A stretch of DNA of 64,000 nt from JAQUBU01 sp036677685 (GTDB lineage Bacteria > Bacillota > Syntrophomonadia > Syntrophomonadales > Syntrophomonadaceae): NCBI GenBank assembly GCA_036677685.1, contig JAVBWA010000008.1:186001-250000 (forward strand), read 5' to 3'. This document shows, piece by piece, positions 17,197-26,828 of this stretch. Positions within the stretch are counted from its first letter, which is position 1; every line of letters begins with the position of its first letter. The notes beneath the pieces are model-generated. The model saw only the letters and a list, made by a program, of their open reading frames with translations. It was not told the origin of the DNA and searched no databases. The translations under genes and the position numbers were made by a program.

Positions 17197-17589
17197 TTAT
17201 TTATTTATAGTTGATACTTTGATTTCAGATAGTTTATTGTTATCTTCGAGAGCTGTAACACTGTATTTTTTGTCACTATCCGTCGGATCGGTAATATCTT
17301 CATTCTTCAAATAACCTTTTGTCTGTAAAACTGCCATTAAATCCGTAGTACCATTAAGCTCTGCGGAAGTAAACCCTCCGTTGGCATAACAAACTTCTAC
17401 CGCCGACTCAATCATTTCTATATTCGCATTATGCGCTTTGCTTTTGGAATCGCTTAATACACTGCCGTATTTAGGTACCACCAAGGCCGTCAGTACGGCC
17501 AGAATTGCCAAGACCACAATTAATTCAACCAGCGTAAATCCCTGTTCATCAGTTTGTATTTTCATGCCCTTGCTTAATTTCCTTAACAT
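17197..17589 (-). CDS. Major type IV pilin-like protein
   Basis: 130 residues with a 17-residue leader ending QG, followed by FTLVELIVVLAILAVL: Phe at +1, Glu at +5 and the hydrophobic assembly helix. The small globular domain resembles ComGC/PilE-type pilins of Gram-positives. The ATG follows GGGGAG. The 180 bp AT-rich gap upstream suggests it may have its own promoter, consistent with a highly expressed major subunit. Confidence 0.88.
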   Translation of the reverse strand: MLRKLSKGMKIQTDEQGFTLVELIVVLAILAVLTALVVPKYGSVLSDSKSKAHNANIEMIESAVEVCYANGGFTSAELNGTTDLMAVLQTKGYLKNEDITDPTDSDKKYSVTALEDNNKLSEIKVSTINK

Positions 17590-17769
17590 TTTTTAATCTC
17601 CCCGGTTCTTTACGTTAATGAATGTTGGTATATATAGTTCAATTAATTTCATACTTTTGCCAAACAACAAATTTCTAGGAGTTGCACCATATTTTTGTAT
17701 AATATATTTCTATATACCATTATATTAAATATTTTCTATATTGAGTATCATTTTTTATTTAAGTGAATT

Positions 17770-18978
17770 TTAGGCAATCACATTCATTACTTCAAAAACC
17801 GGAAGCAAGGTGGCAATAACCACCCCTCCGACCAGCAACGCCACCAGCAGAATCATCAGAGGTTCAATTATGGCTATTATGGCGTCTATCATGTAGATTA
17901 CTTCCCTTTCATAATAATCGGACATTCTAATCAGCATCTCATCAAGTGAACCAGTCTCTTCCCCAACCGCTATCATCTGGGTTACCATGGGCTCAAACAC
18001 TCCGGTTTCTTCCAATGGAGAAGCGATGGAATCCCCTTCGGTGATACTAATCCGGGCTTGGCGAATAGCTTTTTTTATTACGGCATTACCTACTACATCT
18101 TCGACTGTTTCCAGGCCCTGCAATATTGGAATTCCTGAACGCACCAGCGTACCCATGGTTCGTGAAAAACGAGCTATGGTAATACGGGATAGGGTTTTGC
18201 CCAAAAGCGGCAAACGCAAATAAAAACTATCAATAAGAAGCCTTCCCGAAGTGGTTGATCCCCACTTTTTTAGGATAAACACCAGCAAAAATACTCCTCC
18301 CAGGGTTAATAGCCAGCTCCTTTTCAAAAAAAGGCCGGTCAATAGAAGGATTCTGGTCAGCAGGGGAAGCTCTGCTCCTGAAGATTGGAACACGTTTACA
18401 AAGGTTGGCATGACAGAAGTAATTATAAATAACACTACCAATACAGCAAATATGCTGATAATAACCGGATAAATTGATGCCGATTTTATTTTGGAGCTAA
18501 TTTCCTGTTCCCGCTCCAAATAGCCGCCTAACCTATCCAAAATGGTTTCCAGAATCCCACCCGATTCTCCCGCCCGCACCATACTTATATAAACATCAGA
18601 AAAAATCCGGGGATGCCTGGACATGGCCTGCCATAAGGCCTGTCCGGCTTCGATATCTTCGCGGATCGTAAAAATGGCTTTCTTTAACTTGCGATTGGCT
18701 GTTTGTTCCCCCAGTATTTTAAAACACTTTAATATGGACAAACCGGCTGCCATCATGGTAGAAAGCTGCCTGGTCATGATTATCAGATCCCTGGTGCTCA
18801 CTTTTTGCCAGTCGAACTCCAGTTCTTTATTCCAAGAAGCTTGCTTGCTTTCAGTTAGCGAGGTGAGGTAATAACCCTGATGAAGCAAGCTTTCGATTAA
18901 CGTATTTTTATTTTCAGCTTCCAAAACACCATTAATGATTTTACCGGTCTTATCCCTCACCCTATATTCGTATTTCAA
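17770..18978 (-). CDS. pilC: PilC/GspF-type platform protein
   Basis: Inner-membrane platform of type IV pili (402 aa). Two repeated GspF domains (about 65-190 and 270-390) are visible, with three to four membrane segments. The first domain has FFRxL-like signatures and the motif GESGG; the second has GEETGSLDEML. The TTG start follows GGGGGGAATGAAG. It is 37 bp after pilB and cotranscribed with it. Confidence 0.94.
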   Translation of the reverse strand: MKYEYRVRDKTGKIINGVLEAENKNTLIESLLHQGYYLTSLTESKQASWNKELEFDWQKVSTRDLIIMTRQLSTMMAAGLSILKCFKILGEQTANRKLKKAIFTIREDIEAGQALWQAMSRHPRIFSDVYISMVRAGESGGILETILDRLGGYLEREQEISSKIKSASIYPVIISIFAVLVVLFIITSVMPTFVNVFQSSGAELPLLTRILLLTGLFLKRSWLLTLGGVFLLVFILKKWGSTTSGRLLIDSFYLRLPLLGKTLSRITIARFSRTMGTLVRSGIPILQGLETVEDVVGNAVIKKAIRQARISITEGDSIASPLEETGVFEPMVTQMIAVGEETGSLDEMLIRMSDYYEREVIYMIDAIIAIIEPLMILLVALLVGGVVIATLLPVFEVMNVIA

Positions 18979-19015
18979 ACTTCATTCCCCCCACCGGCAC
19001 AACTTTACACTTAAT

Positions 19016-20710
19016 CTATCCCCCAATTAAAACTGTTTTCATTACCTCTTCAAGCGAAGTAATCCCTTTTCTGGCTTTGCCAATCCCATCGGCTTTGATG
19101 CTTATCATGCCGGCTCGAACTGCCATTTTTTCAATAATGTCTTCAGAGTTCTCACCCCGGTTTACGAGTGCGCGTACTTCCGGTCCCATAACCAATATTT
19201 CCTGTATGGCTATACGGTTCTGATATCCCAGTTGACGGCACATACTGCAGCCGGTCGAACGATAAAAAACCTTACCCGTCTCTTCAGCAATTCCTAATTT
19301 TGCAGCAGTTTTCTCATCCAGTTCGTATTCTTCACGGCAGTTGCTGCACAGCTGCCTTACCAAGCGTTGGGATACGATACCAATCAGTGATGAGGCCAGT
19401 AAAAAGTCTTCAATGCCAATATCCTTTAAGCGGGCAATAGTTCCCACCGCACTATTGGTGTGCAGAGTGGAAAAAACCAGGTGCCCGGTCAGGGCTGCTT
19501 GAACCGCTAATTGAGCAGTCTCCAGATCCCGTATTTCACCCACCATTATTATATCCGGGTCCTGACGCAGAATGGAACGCAAACCACTGGCAAAAGTCAG
19601 ACCGGCCTTGGGATTTGTTTGTACCTGGTTGATGCCGGCCAGTGAATATTCCACCGGATCCTCCAGGGTAATTATATTTTTTTCAATGGTATTTATGTTT
19701 CTCAGGACCGAATACAGGGTCGTGGTTTTACCGGAACCGGTAGGTCCGGTTACCAATAACATCCCATATGGTTTATTAGCCAAGGCTAAAAGGTTTTCGC
19801 GGTTGCCGTGAGTTAAACCCAATTGCTCAATTCGGTTTAACGCCGATGCCCGATCAAGGATTCTCAATGCTATTTTTTCACCGTAGCTGGTTGGCAGAGT
19901 GGAAATGCGAAAATCGACTTCCCGGCCTTCAACTTCCATGCGGAATCGTCCATCCTGGGGAATTCTCTTTTCCGCAATATCCATCCCGGCCATGATTTTA
20001 ACCCGGGACACTACCGCCGGCAGAGAGATAAGAGGAATATTCAAAACCTGATAAAGCCCCCCGTCCATGCGAAACCTGATTCTGACTTCATTTTGCTGGG
20101 GTTCGATATGAATATCGCTGCAACGCGCTTGTACCGACTGAATTAAAATTGAGTTTACCATGCGAATAATCGGTGCGTCTTCTTCAACTTTAACCATTTG
20201 CAGCTCCTTACGTGCGGTAGTCGCTGTCTTATTTTCCTGGTTCATTTCCCCCAGGATTTTATCTATTTCCGGATCAAGCCTAAAGGCGAGAGTTTGGTGA
20301 ATCGCTATATCAATATCTTTTTCGCTGGCCAGCATCGGGATTACGTCAAGGCCTGTGGTCATTCTAACATCATCAATAGCCCGCTGGTCAAAGGGATTAG
20401 CCATGGCCAGGGTAAGCACCTTGGCATTTCTAATGATAGGCAGGATTTTATGCATGCGGATTAATTGAGATGGGAGCAGCTTAATTAATTCCGGCTCAAT
20501 ATTCGTCTTACCCAACTGAATGTAGGGAATCCCGAACATCATTTCCAGAGTTTCCCCTAATTGTTGTTCACTTAAAATTCCTTTATCAACCAGGACGCGC
20601 CCTAATTTTTTACCGCTTTGCTTCTGCTCCTGCAGAGCGTCTTGGAGTTGTTCGCCGCTGATCAAGCCCAGATCGAATAATACTTCTCCTATCAGTTTTC
20701 TTGGTAACAC
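19016..20710 (-). CDS. pilB: PilB/GspE-type pilus extension ATPase
   Basis: Hexameric motor that drives pilus polymerisation. An N-terminal GspE/MshEN domain (about 1-150) is followed by Walker A (GPTGSGKTTTLYSV), Asp box, Walker B (DIIMVGEIRD) and a His box (STLHTNSA). A four-cysteine zinc site follows (CSNC...CSMC). The frame is open to 20857. The GTG at 20710 follows GGGAGG at good spacing and begins the usual N-terminus, giving 564 residues. No pilT retraction ATPase is seen in the window. Confidence 0.95.
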   Translation of the reverse strand: MLPRKLIGEVLFDLGLISGEQLQDALQEQKQSGKKLGRVLVDKGILSEQQLGETLEMMFGIPYIQLGKTNIEPELIKLLPSQLIRMHKILPIIRNAKVLTLAMANPFDQRAIDDVRMTTGLDVIPMLASEKDIDIAIHQTLAFRLDPEIDKILGEMNQENKTATTARKELQMVKVEEDAPIIRMVNSILIQSVQARCSDIHIEPQQNEVRIRFRMDGGLYQVLNIPLISLPAVVSRVKIMAGMDIAEKRIPQDGRFRMEVEGREVDFRISTLPTSYGEKIALRILDRASALNRIEQLGLTHGNRENLLALANKPYGMLLVTGPTGSGKTTTLYSVLRNINTIEKNIITLEDPVEYSLAGINQVQTNPKAGLTFASGLRSILRQDPDIIMVGEIRDLETAQLAVQAALTGHLVFSTLHTNSAVGTIARLKDIGIEDFLLASSLIGIVSQRLVRQLCSNCREEYELDEKTAAKLGIAEETGKVFYRSTGCSMCRQLGYQNRIAIQEILVMGPEVRALVNRGENSEDIIEKMAVRAGMISIKADGIGKARKGITSLEEVMKTVLIGG

Positions 20711-20763
20711 AGAATTAGCCTCCCGGATGCTTCCTTCTTTTCTGCTTATTCTACAATATTCCT

Positions 20764-20792
20764 TATATAGTAGACTACTGTTATTTATGCAA
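20764..20792 (-). promoter_or_regulatory. Candidate promoter of the pil operon
   Basis: On the minus strand, TTGCAT and TATATA are exactly 17 bp apart, about 55 bp upstream of the pilB GTG. The 390 bp between pilB and the plus-strand gene at 21103 is AT-rich and has no gene. Confidence 0.45.
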
Positions 20793-21102
20793 AATACTTT
20801 ATTTAAGGAATATTTTTGTTTTTTTGTATAATAAGTGGCATAAAAATCTCCGGCCATATAATATTTCCCAATTTTCCGTTGTACTCAATAGAAACAGCAT
20901 TATAATAAATAATATGAATGTTGATTATACTGGCCTTTTTAAGCTTGCCTTATTATTCATGACCATCCATTAACAAGGATTTATTTTGCCAATGCGGTTT
21001 GTTTTATCCCAAGCAAGTGAAGCCGCAAATGAGTTTTGAAATCAAGAGTCGACTGTCCCCCTTTACACTACCTTAGCACTTTACGGAAGGAGCCTTGAAA
21101 CA

Positions 21103-22422
21103 ATGCTGTCTATTCTTCGTTATTACTATTATTTTGAGGACGAAAAGGCCCCCATACAAACCCTGATTGACGAGTGGAAAAACCATAATATAACACTAAA
21201 GAACGGATATTCTTTGCAGACTGAAGCCGATGGTTCACCGGGAATATACTGTGAGCACAAGCTCGAAAACTTGAATATTCTGGTGGTCCGCTTGCATCAG
21301 GCCAGTAAAGGCTGGCCGGAATATGTGGAGATCTTGGACAGTTGGGAGACAAAAACCTGCCTAAAAAGCGAGGAACTTATCGCCAGAATAGATGTATTCG
21401 CCGGTACCGGCGAGAATTGGGGGCAGTTGTTTGAACAAGCCCAAAAAATTACCAGTTCCAAAGAAGCTTTACCGATGGATATTGATGAGGGGAAGCTGGC
21501 TCGCTTGGGTCAATTTTGGCCGGATGACCGGGCTTTTTATGTTTGCGGCTTAAATAACGAGACCAGCCTTAATCAAGTTTTTTTATTACGCGGGCTTCCG
21601 CTGGTCGAAGCGGCTTTACTGCGGTTAAAAGCAATATCCAGCTTTTTAAGAGATCAAAAAATCACCATTGCCCGCGAAAAAGACCATTTGGATCATGAGC
21701 TTTCAGAGATGCTGCACTCCCACCTGGTAAGCGACAAAGGTGGTCGGAGCGAGGCTCAGGAATTAGAGGTGAAAATTGATGAGTTGTCTGTAGCCTATGG
21801 CAAACTGGCCGGAGATTATGGCACTGTTCTTAACGGTATTAACCGCCTCGCTACCATGCTGGATGCTTTGGTCAGACAGCTTAGATTCGAAAAAGGCTTA
21901 AACATTAGTATCGAACTCTTGGAGGAGATAGTATTTCCTTATAAAAACCGTTTGAATGAATTGCAGGAATTGGGCAATGATTTGAAAATATCGAGGGAAA
22001 ACCATCAGGCAGTGATTGAAGTGGTTCGCAGCAAAATAGAAATTATGAATGCCCGTGCCAATATCACGACTCAAGAAGAAATACGGGCCTTGATGGAACT
22101 AAATATCACCATGCAGAAACAAAGCCTAATCTTTCAATATGCCGCCGGGTTGATCGAGTTTATCGTCCTGGCCTATTACAGCCATACTCTCTGGTCGCAT
22201 TTGGCCCACGCAGCTTTTGTTGCCATACCCAGCGGAATTCAGTTTCTGGTGGTTCTCCTTTTTTCAGGCAACACGGTTTATTGTACCCACCTTCTTGCCG
22301 AATACCTGCAAGGCGACCACCATGTTAAAAGACGTCTCATTCTATCGAGCCTTACTCTAAGTATAATCTTCATAGTAATAACGGCGGCCAGCATAATTGT
22401 TGCGGGTGGCTCCGGCCATTAA
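21103..22422 (+). CDS. Coiled-coil membrane protein of unknown function
   Basis: 439 residues, one of few plus-strand genes here. I do not recognise a family. A soluble N-terminal region (about 1-185) starts with a YYYYFEDEKAP stretch. A long helical, probably coiled-coil region (about 185-335) follows. The C-terminal part has three to four hydrophobic segments (about 340-362, 368-392 and 413-436). The topology suggests a membrane-anchored protein with a large cytoplasmic portion. The ATG follows GGAAGGAG. It lies between the pil operon and the shikimate genes, transcribed against both. Confidence 0.75.
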   Translation: MLSILRYYYYFEDEKAPIQTLIDEWKNHNITLKNGYSLQTEADGSPGIYCEHKLENLNILVVRLHQASKGWPEYVEILDSWETKTCLKSEELIARIDVFAGTGENWGQLFEQAQKITSSKEALPMDIDEGKLARLGQFWPDDRAFYVCGLNNETSLNQVFLLRGLPLVEAALLRLKAISSFLRDQKITIAREKDHLDHELSEMLHSHLVSDKGGRSEAQELEVKIDELSVAYGKLAGDYGTVLNGINRLATMLDALVRQLRFEKGLNISIELLEEIVFPYKNRLNELQELGNDLKISRENHQAVIEVVRSKIEIMNARANITTQEEIRALMELNITMQKQSLIFQYAAGLIEFIVLAYYSHTLWSHLAHAAFVAIPSGIQFLVVLLFSGNTVYCTHLLAEYLQGDHHVKRRLILSSLTLSIIFIVITAASIIVAGGSGH

Positions 22423-22437
22423 AATGAAACTTACCAA

Positions 22438-22632
22438 TTAGCCCATCATTTTCAAGTTCTTTAAGCGCTCGTTCAGTTTTTTGGCATGCATAGTTTCTTC
22501 ATGGGCCAACTGCTCGAAAAGCAGCCTGGTTTCCTGATCATCCGCCGTTTTGGCCAGTTCTTTATAATTTTCATGGGATTTATGCTCTTGATCGATAGCC
22601 TTTTGTATTGCCTTCTGTAAATTTGCACTCAT
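22438..22632 (-). CDS. Small ferritin-like (rubrerythrin-type) protein
   Basis: 64 residues forming two helices with EHKSHENY and HEETMHAKKL, the Glu/His pattern of one half of a ferritin-like di-iron domain. It is too short for a full four-helix bundle, so it would have to dimerise to bind iron. The ATG follows AAAGGAGG. It follows aroB by 31 bp. The role (oxidative stress or iron handling) is inferred only from the fold. Confidence 0.7.
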   Translation of the reverse strand: MSANLQKAIQKAIDQEHKSHENYKELAKTADDQETRLLFEQLAHEETMHAKKLNERLKNLKMMG

Positions 22633-22663
22633 TACTTGACACCTCCTTTGTTTTGGACTTAAC

Positions 22664-23758
22664 TTAAAGTTCCAGCTTCCGGCTTTGATCTATAGCTTTA
22701 ATTAATTGCTCTCTGGCAATGTCTTCCCGGATAATACAATTTCCAATACCTTTGGGCAAAACAAAACGCAGACGATTGTTCTGGGTTTTCTTGTCATTAC
22801 GCATGCCGGCTATTATATCCTCAGCGCTAAAAGCCAGCCGGGGTGGATTAATCTCCAATAGCTTGTACAAATCAACAATGCGCATCAATTCCCGGTTATC
22901 AATCAGGTCCAAATCCAAAGCCAGGCAGGAGGCCATAACGGTACCTGCAGCCACGGCCTCCCCGTGCTTATACAACTGGTAGGAGCCCAGCTTCTCCAGG
23001 GAATGCCCAAAGGTATGGCCAAGGTTAAGAATAGCTCTGATTCCCATTTCCCGCTCATCCTGTTCAACTATGGCCGCTTTGATTTCACAGCAGCGATAAA
23101 TTAATTTTTCAATGCAGCTTTTATCTCTGTTACGAACAGCTCTCGCATGAGTTTCCATAAAAGCAAAGAATTGCTCATCATAAATAATTCCGTATTTAAC
23201 CACCTCGCCCAATCCCGCTAAATATTCGCGGTCTTCCAGGGTATCGAGAGTGTTGATGTCTATAATAACCATCCGGGGTTGATGAAAAGATCCGATGAAG
23301 TTTTTACCCCGGGGATGGTTGACCGCTACTTTTCCCCCAACACTGCTATCGACCTGGGATAGCAAAGTAGTCGGAACCTGGATAAAGTCAATTCCTCTTT
23401 GATAGATTGACGCTACAAAACCAGCCAGGTCTCCCACCACCCCTCCGCCCAGAGCCAGCAACAGACTACCCCGTTCCAGGTGCGCATCTACCGCCTGATC
23501 CAATATTTTCAGGGCTTCCGTCATATTTTTATACTCCTCCCCATCGGGCATCAAAGCGATTTCAACTGCAAAGCCGTGGGCTTGGAGCACCTTAACCAGG
23601 GGCGGACCGTAGAGGGGAAAAACCGTAGGATTGCTAACCAAGATGATTTTTGCGGTCTGACTAAGGCTGCGTACTAAATCACCGGCTTGTTCCAGATTGC
23701 CGGTGCTAATAAAAATTTCATAGGATCGTTCTCCCAGCTTGACTGGAAGTTTTGTCAC
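22664..23758 (-). CDS. aroB: 3-dehydroquinate synthase
   Basis: Second step of the shikimate pathway: DAHP to 3-dehydroquinate, NAD and zinc dependent. GGGVVGDLAGFVAS and VPTTLLSQVDSSVGGK are conserved. The zinc ligands are in GLGEVVKYG, NLGHTFGHS and KHGEAVA. I prefer the GTG at 23758 (AAGGTGA upstream), giving 364 aa and a 41 bp overlap with aroK. The ATG at 23791 would add 11 Lys-rich residues. Confidence 0.95.
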   Translation of the reverse strand: MTKLPVKLGERSYEIFISTGNLEQAGDLVRSLSQTAKIILVSNPTVFPLYGPPLVKVLQAHGFAVEIALMPDGEEYKNMTEALKILDQAVDAHLERGSLLLALGGGVVGDLAGFVASIYQRGIDFIQVPTTLLSQVDSSVGGKVAVNHPRGKNFIGSFHQPRMVIIDINTLDTLEDREYLAGLGEVVKYGIIYDEQFFAFMETHARAVRNRDKSCIEKLIYRCCEIKAAIVEQDEREMGIRAILNLGHTFGHSLEKLGSYQLYKHGEAVAAGTVMASCLALDLDLIDNRELMRIVDLYKLLEINPPRLAFSAEDIIAGMRNDKKTQNNRLRFVLPKGIGNCIIREDIAREQLIKAIDQSRKLEL

Positions 23759-24305
23759 CTGCTTCACCTTCTTTTTCTTTACTTGATTCAAGTTGTTTGA
23801 TTATCTTTTGGATTTCATTTACTACCGTATAAAGATCCTTGTTACTGGTGTTAACCCGGTATTTGGTACAGGAGTACATGAGTTCACGGGCCTGCAGCAT
23901 ATTTTCGATATCTTCTATCGTAAGGTCTCTTTTTAATAGTGGCCGGGTTCCCTTTTTACGGCTTACCCTGCTTAAAATATCTGAAGGACTGGCTTCCAGA
24001 CAAATCATAATTCCGCTTTCCTGAAGCTGCTGGATATTTTCATCTTCCAAGACCACCCCGCCGCCAGTAGCGATAACCAAATTTCTCTGCCGGCTCAACT
24101 TCTGAGCCATCAGCCTTTCTTCCGAGCGGAACCTTATTTCTCCGTATTTGCGAAATAACTGACTGACCGACATTCCGGTTACTTTTTCGATTTCCCGGTC
24201 CATGTCTACGAATTTCATTTTCAGCTTTTCCGCCAGCTTAAGGCCAACCGAGCTTTTCCCGGTCCCCATGAAACCTATTAGTACTATATTTTTCTCCATC
24301 TCCAT
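23718..24305 (-). CDS. aroK: Shikimate kinase
   Basis: ATP-dependent phosphorylation of shikimate. The P-loop GFMGTGKSSVG, DMDREIE and the GGGVV substrate site are all present. At 195 residues it is slightly longer than usual because of a charged Lys/Glu-rich tail (from about 170) that overlaps the aroB start. It also overlaps aroC by 22 bp, so the three genes are translationally coupled. Confidence 0.95.
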   Translation of the reverse strand: MEMEKNIVLIGFMGTGKSSVGLKLAEKLKMKFVDMDREIEKVTGMSVSQLFRKYGEIRFRSEERLMAQKLSRQRNLVIATGGGVVLEDENIQQLQESGIMICLEASPSDILSRVSRKKGTRPLLKRDLTIEDIENMLQARELMYSCTKYRVNTSNKDLYTVVNEIQKIIKQLESSKEKEGEAGDKTSSQAGRTIL

Positions 24306-25471
24306 ACCTTTCTCAAATACTCCTGATAAACAGTAAAGGATTCTTTAATATGTTCTATATGATCCCCGCCGAATTTCTCCATAACCGTCTGAGCCAATCC
24401 ATAAGCCAGCATGGCTTCCCCTACCACAGCGGCTGCAGGTACTGCACAAATATCCGAGCGCTCTATATCGGCTTTTTCTTCACGCCATAATTCGGTATTA
24501 ACACTAACCAAAGGTTTATAAAGCGTGGGTATGGGTTTCATATAAGCCCTCGCCCAAATGGTTTCCCCGTTGCTCATACCACCTTCAATTCCGCCGGCGC
24601 GGTTACTGAGGCGATATACACCTTCCGGCTCAGCATAGAATATTTCATCGTGAACCATTGAGCCAGGTTGGCGCGCATTATCCACACCTTCACCGATTTC
24701 TACAGCTTTAATGGCCGGAATGCTCATTAATAAAGCGGCCAGTTGGGCATCCAGGCGCCTATCCCAATTGACATGGCTTCCCAGACCAGGCGGCACTCCA
24801 ATAGCTCCCACTTCAAAGCTTCCCCCGGTTGATTCGCCGTTTTCCTTCGCCCGGTCGATAGTCGCTTTCATTGCTGCTTCACTGTCTTTATCGATGCAGC
24901 GCAAGGGTGAAAGCTCGATTAGCGCATAGAATTCCTGCAGGTTCTCCTGATTTACATTCCATGCTCTTCCTCTTGCTTCTCCGATAGAAACTACCTGGCT
25001 ATAAATATATATGTTCAATTCCTTCAATAGTTTCTTGAAAAATGCGCCAGCCGCCACCCGGCAGGCGGTTTCACGCGCACTGGCACGCTCCAGGACATTG
25101 CGCATATCGCTGTGATAGTACTTCATGGCCCCTGGCAAATCTGCGTGTCCGGGGCGCGGACGCTGAACCGTTCTCTGCTCTATCTTGCTGCATACCCCCG
25201 CACCCATGATTTCCTGCCAGTTCTCGTAATCGCGGTTGCGAATCAAGAAACTGATAGGACTGCCCAGAGTTTTGCAGTTACGAAGCCCTGCGAATATCTC
25301 TACCGTATCCGATTCAATATTCATTCGGGCGCCGCGGCCATAACCCTGCTGCCGCCTCTTTAACTCCTGGTTGATATAGGTTTCGTCCAACTCTATTCCC
25401 GCCGGCAAGCCTTCAATTATGCCAATAAGTCCTTTGCCATGCGATTCACCAGAGGTGATAAATCTCAGCAC
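24284..25471 (-). CDS. aroC: Chorismate synthase
   Basis: FMN-dependent last step to chorismate. The signatures SGESHGKGLIGIIEGLPAG, RRQQGYGRG and RASARETACRVAAGA are intact, as is GGIEGGMSNGE. Length (395 aa) is normal. No aroA (EPSP synthase) or DAHP synthase gene is in the window, so the pathway is only partly clustered here. Confidence 0.97.
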   Translation of the reverse strand: MLRFITSGESHGKGLIGIIEGLPAGIELDETYINQELKRRQQGYGRGARMNIESDTVEIFAGLRNCKTLGSPISFLIRNRDYENWQEIMGAGVCSKIEQRTVQRPRPGHADLPGAMKYYHSDMRNVLERASARETACRVAAGAFFKKLLKELNIYIYSQVVSIGEARGRAWNVNQENLQEFYALIELSPLRCIDKDSEAAMKATIDRAKENGESTGGSFEVGAIGVPPGLGSHVNWDRRLDAQLAALLMSIPAIKAVEIGEGVDNARQPGSMVHDEIFYAEPEGVYRLSNRAGGIEGGMSNGETIWARAYMKPIPTLYKPLVSVNTELWREEKADIERSDICAVPAAAVVGEAMLAYGLAQTVMEKFGGDHIEHIKESFTVYQEYLRKVWRWRKI

Positions 25472-25511
25472 GATTTCTTCCTCCCATTTGTTGATTGCCC
25501 AGGTGAATAAA

Positions 25512-25976
25512 TTATTCCCAGCTTTCCGGTGGACTCTCAGATACTCTTACGCGACCGGCCGCTACACTAACTATTATATATAGAACCTTGCCCTGCCGGT
25601 TTTGCAAGGCAATGGTTCCTGTATGGGACGGAACTCCAGATGGAGTAAAAATACAAGCCGGTTTAAGATCTTTTTCTTTAAAATTAGGAATTCCACCATA
25701 AGTAATCCCCGAATTTAGCCGATAAGTATCACCATGCAGCACTGAGTATTTGTTACCCTGCGGGTAGAAATATATAACTTTATCAGCCCCTGAGCTGATT
25801 GCTTCCTGCCGCTCAGACTGCAATACTCTGGCCATTTCTTTGGCATCCGCCTTGAGTTTTACATTATCCAGAACCTTATTATATTGTGGTATAGCCATGG
25901 CTGCAACCATGCTCAAGAGCGCCATTACTACTATCAGTTCAAGCAGAGTCAAGCCGGTTTCGCTTCTCCAGTTCAC
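25512..25976 (-). CDS. GspH/FimT-like prepilin-type protein inside the aro operon
   Basis: 154 residues with a very short leader (ETG-LTLLELIVVMALLSMV), Glu at +5 and a GspH-like beta domain (LQSERQEAISSGA...). It is a pseudopilin embedded between aroE and aroC, overlapping aroE by 38 bp. The prepilin peptidase at 14555 could process it. It probably belongs functionally to the pil cluster 5 kb away. The GTG start follows AAGGAAG. Confidence 0.85.
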   Translation of the reverse strand: MNWRSETGLTLLELIVVMALLSMVAAMAIPQYNKVLDNVKLKADAKEMARVLQSERQEAISSGADKVIYFYPQGNKYSVLHGDTYRLNSGITYGGIPNFKEKDLKPACIFTPSGVPSHTGTIALQNRQGKVLYIIVSVAAGRVRVSESPPESWE

Positions 25977-26817
25977 TGCTCACTACTTCCTTCATATAGG
26001 CCAAAGGAGGTTTAACTCCCAATAATATTTCCAGAGTTAGAGCACCCTGATGAACAAACATGGGCAGCCCGTTCATGGTCCTTAAACCTCTCTGCTGCCC
26101 CAGGCGCAAAAATTTTGTCTGCAGCGGATTATATATAACATCACAGAGTATGGTTTCGGGCGGCAAACTATCAAAGGCCGGCACCGGAGAGTCTTCAATA
26201 TGGGGATGCATCCCTACCGGTGAACAGTTAATTATGTAACGAGCCGACCCGCTCAAAAGACTAAATTCCTCAAAATTCATAACCTGGGCGTTGCTTGAAC
26301 AAGAGGTTTTTTGCGCAATTAATTCAGCCAGAGAGACGGCTCGCGATATATCAGTATCCATAAAATCTATTTTCGTCAGCCCGGCCCGGGCCATTTCATA
26401 GGCAACTGAACGGGCTGCTCCCCCCGCCCCTATGAATATAGCCTGTCCCTCGATCAAAAAGCCGACTTCCTTCAAAGCTGCTACAAAACCTTGGCCGTCC
26501 GTATTATATCCAATCAGGCGGCCGTTTTTATGGCTGATTACATTCACAGCTCCACAGGCGGCAGCTTCAGGAGATAGTTCGTCCAGATATGGAATAACCT
26601 CTTCTTTATATGGTATGGTAACATTTACTCCTCCAAGTTTGAGGGTCCGAATCGCGGTCATGGCATCGGCCAGGCGCTCCGGGACAACCTCAAACGGTAT
26701 ATATGCACTGTTAATACCCATATGCTCAAAGGTAAGATTATGCATTAAGGGAGAAAGGCTATGCTTCAAAGGTCTGCCGATTAAACCCAGAATAGTTGTT
26801 TGGGTGTCGATATGCAT
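25939..26817 (-). CDS. aroE: Shikimate dehydrogenase (NADP)
   Basis: Reduces 3-dehydroshikimate to shikimate. The N-terminal substrate domain has PLKHSLSPLMHN and NVTIPYKE with the catalytic Lys. The Rossmann domain has GAGGAARSVAYE and the C-terminal MFVHQGALTLEI. Length (292 aa) is slightly long. The ATG follows AAGGGGGG. It is 11 bp after yqeG. Confidence 0.95.
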   Translation of the reverse strand: MHIDTQTTILGLIGRPLKHSLSPLMHNLTFEHMGINSAYIPFEVVPERLADAMTAIRTLKLGGVNVTIPYKEEVIPYLDELSPEAAACGAVNVISHKNGRLIGYNTDGQGFVAALKEVGFLIEGQAIFIGAGGAARSVAYEMARAGLTKIDFMDTDISRAVSLAELIAQKTSCSSNAQVMNFEEFSLLSGSARYIINCSPVGMHPHIEDSPVPAFDSLPPETILCDVIYNPLQTKFLRLGQQRGLRTMNGLPMFVHQGALTLEILLGVKPPLAYMKEVVSSELEKRNRLDSA

Positions 26818-26828
26818 TAAATCCCCCC

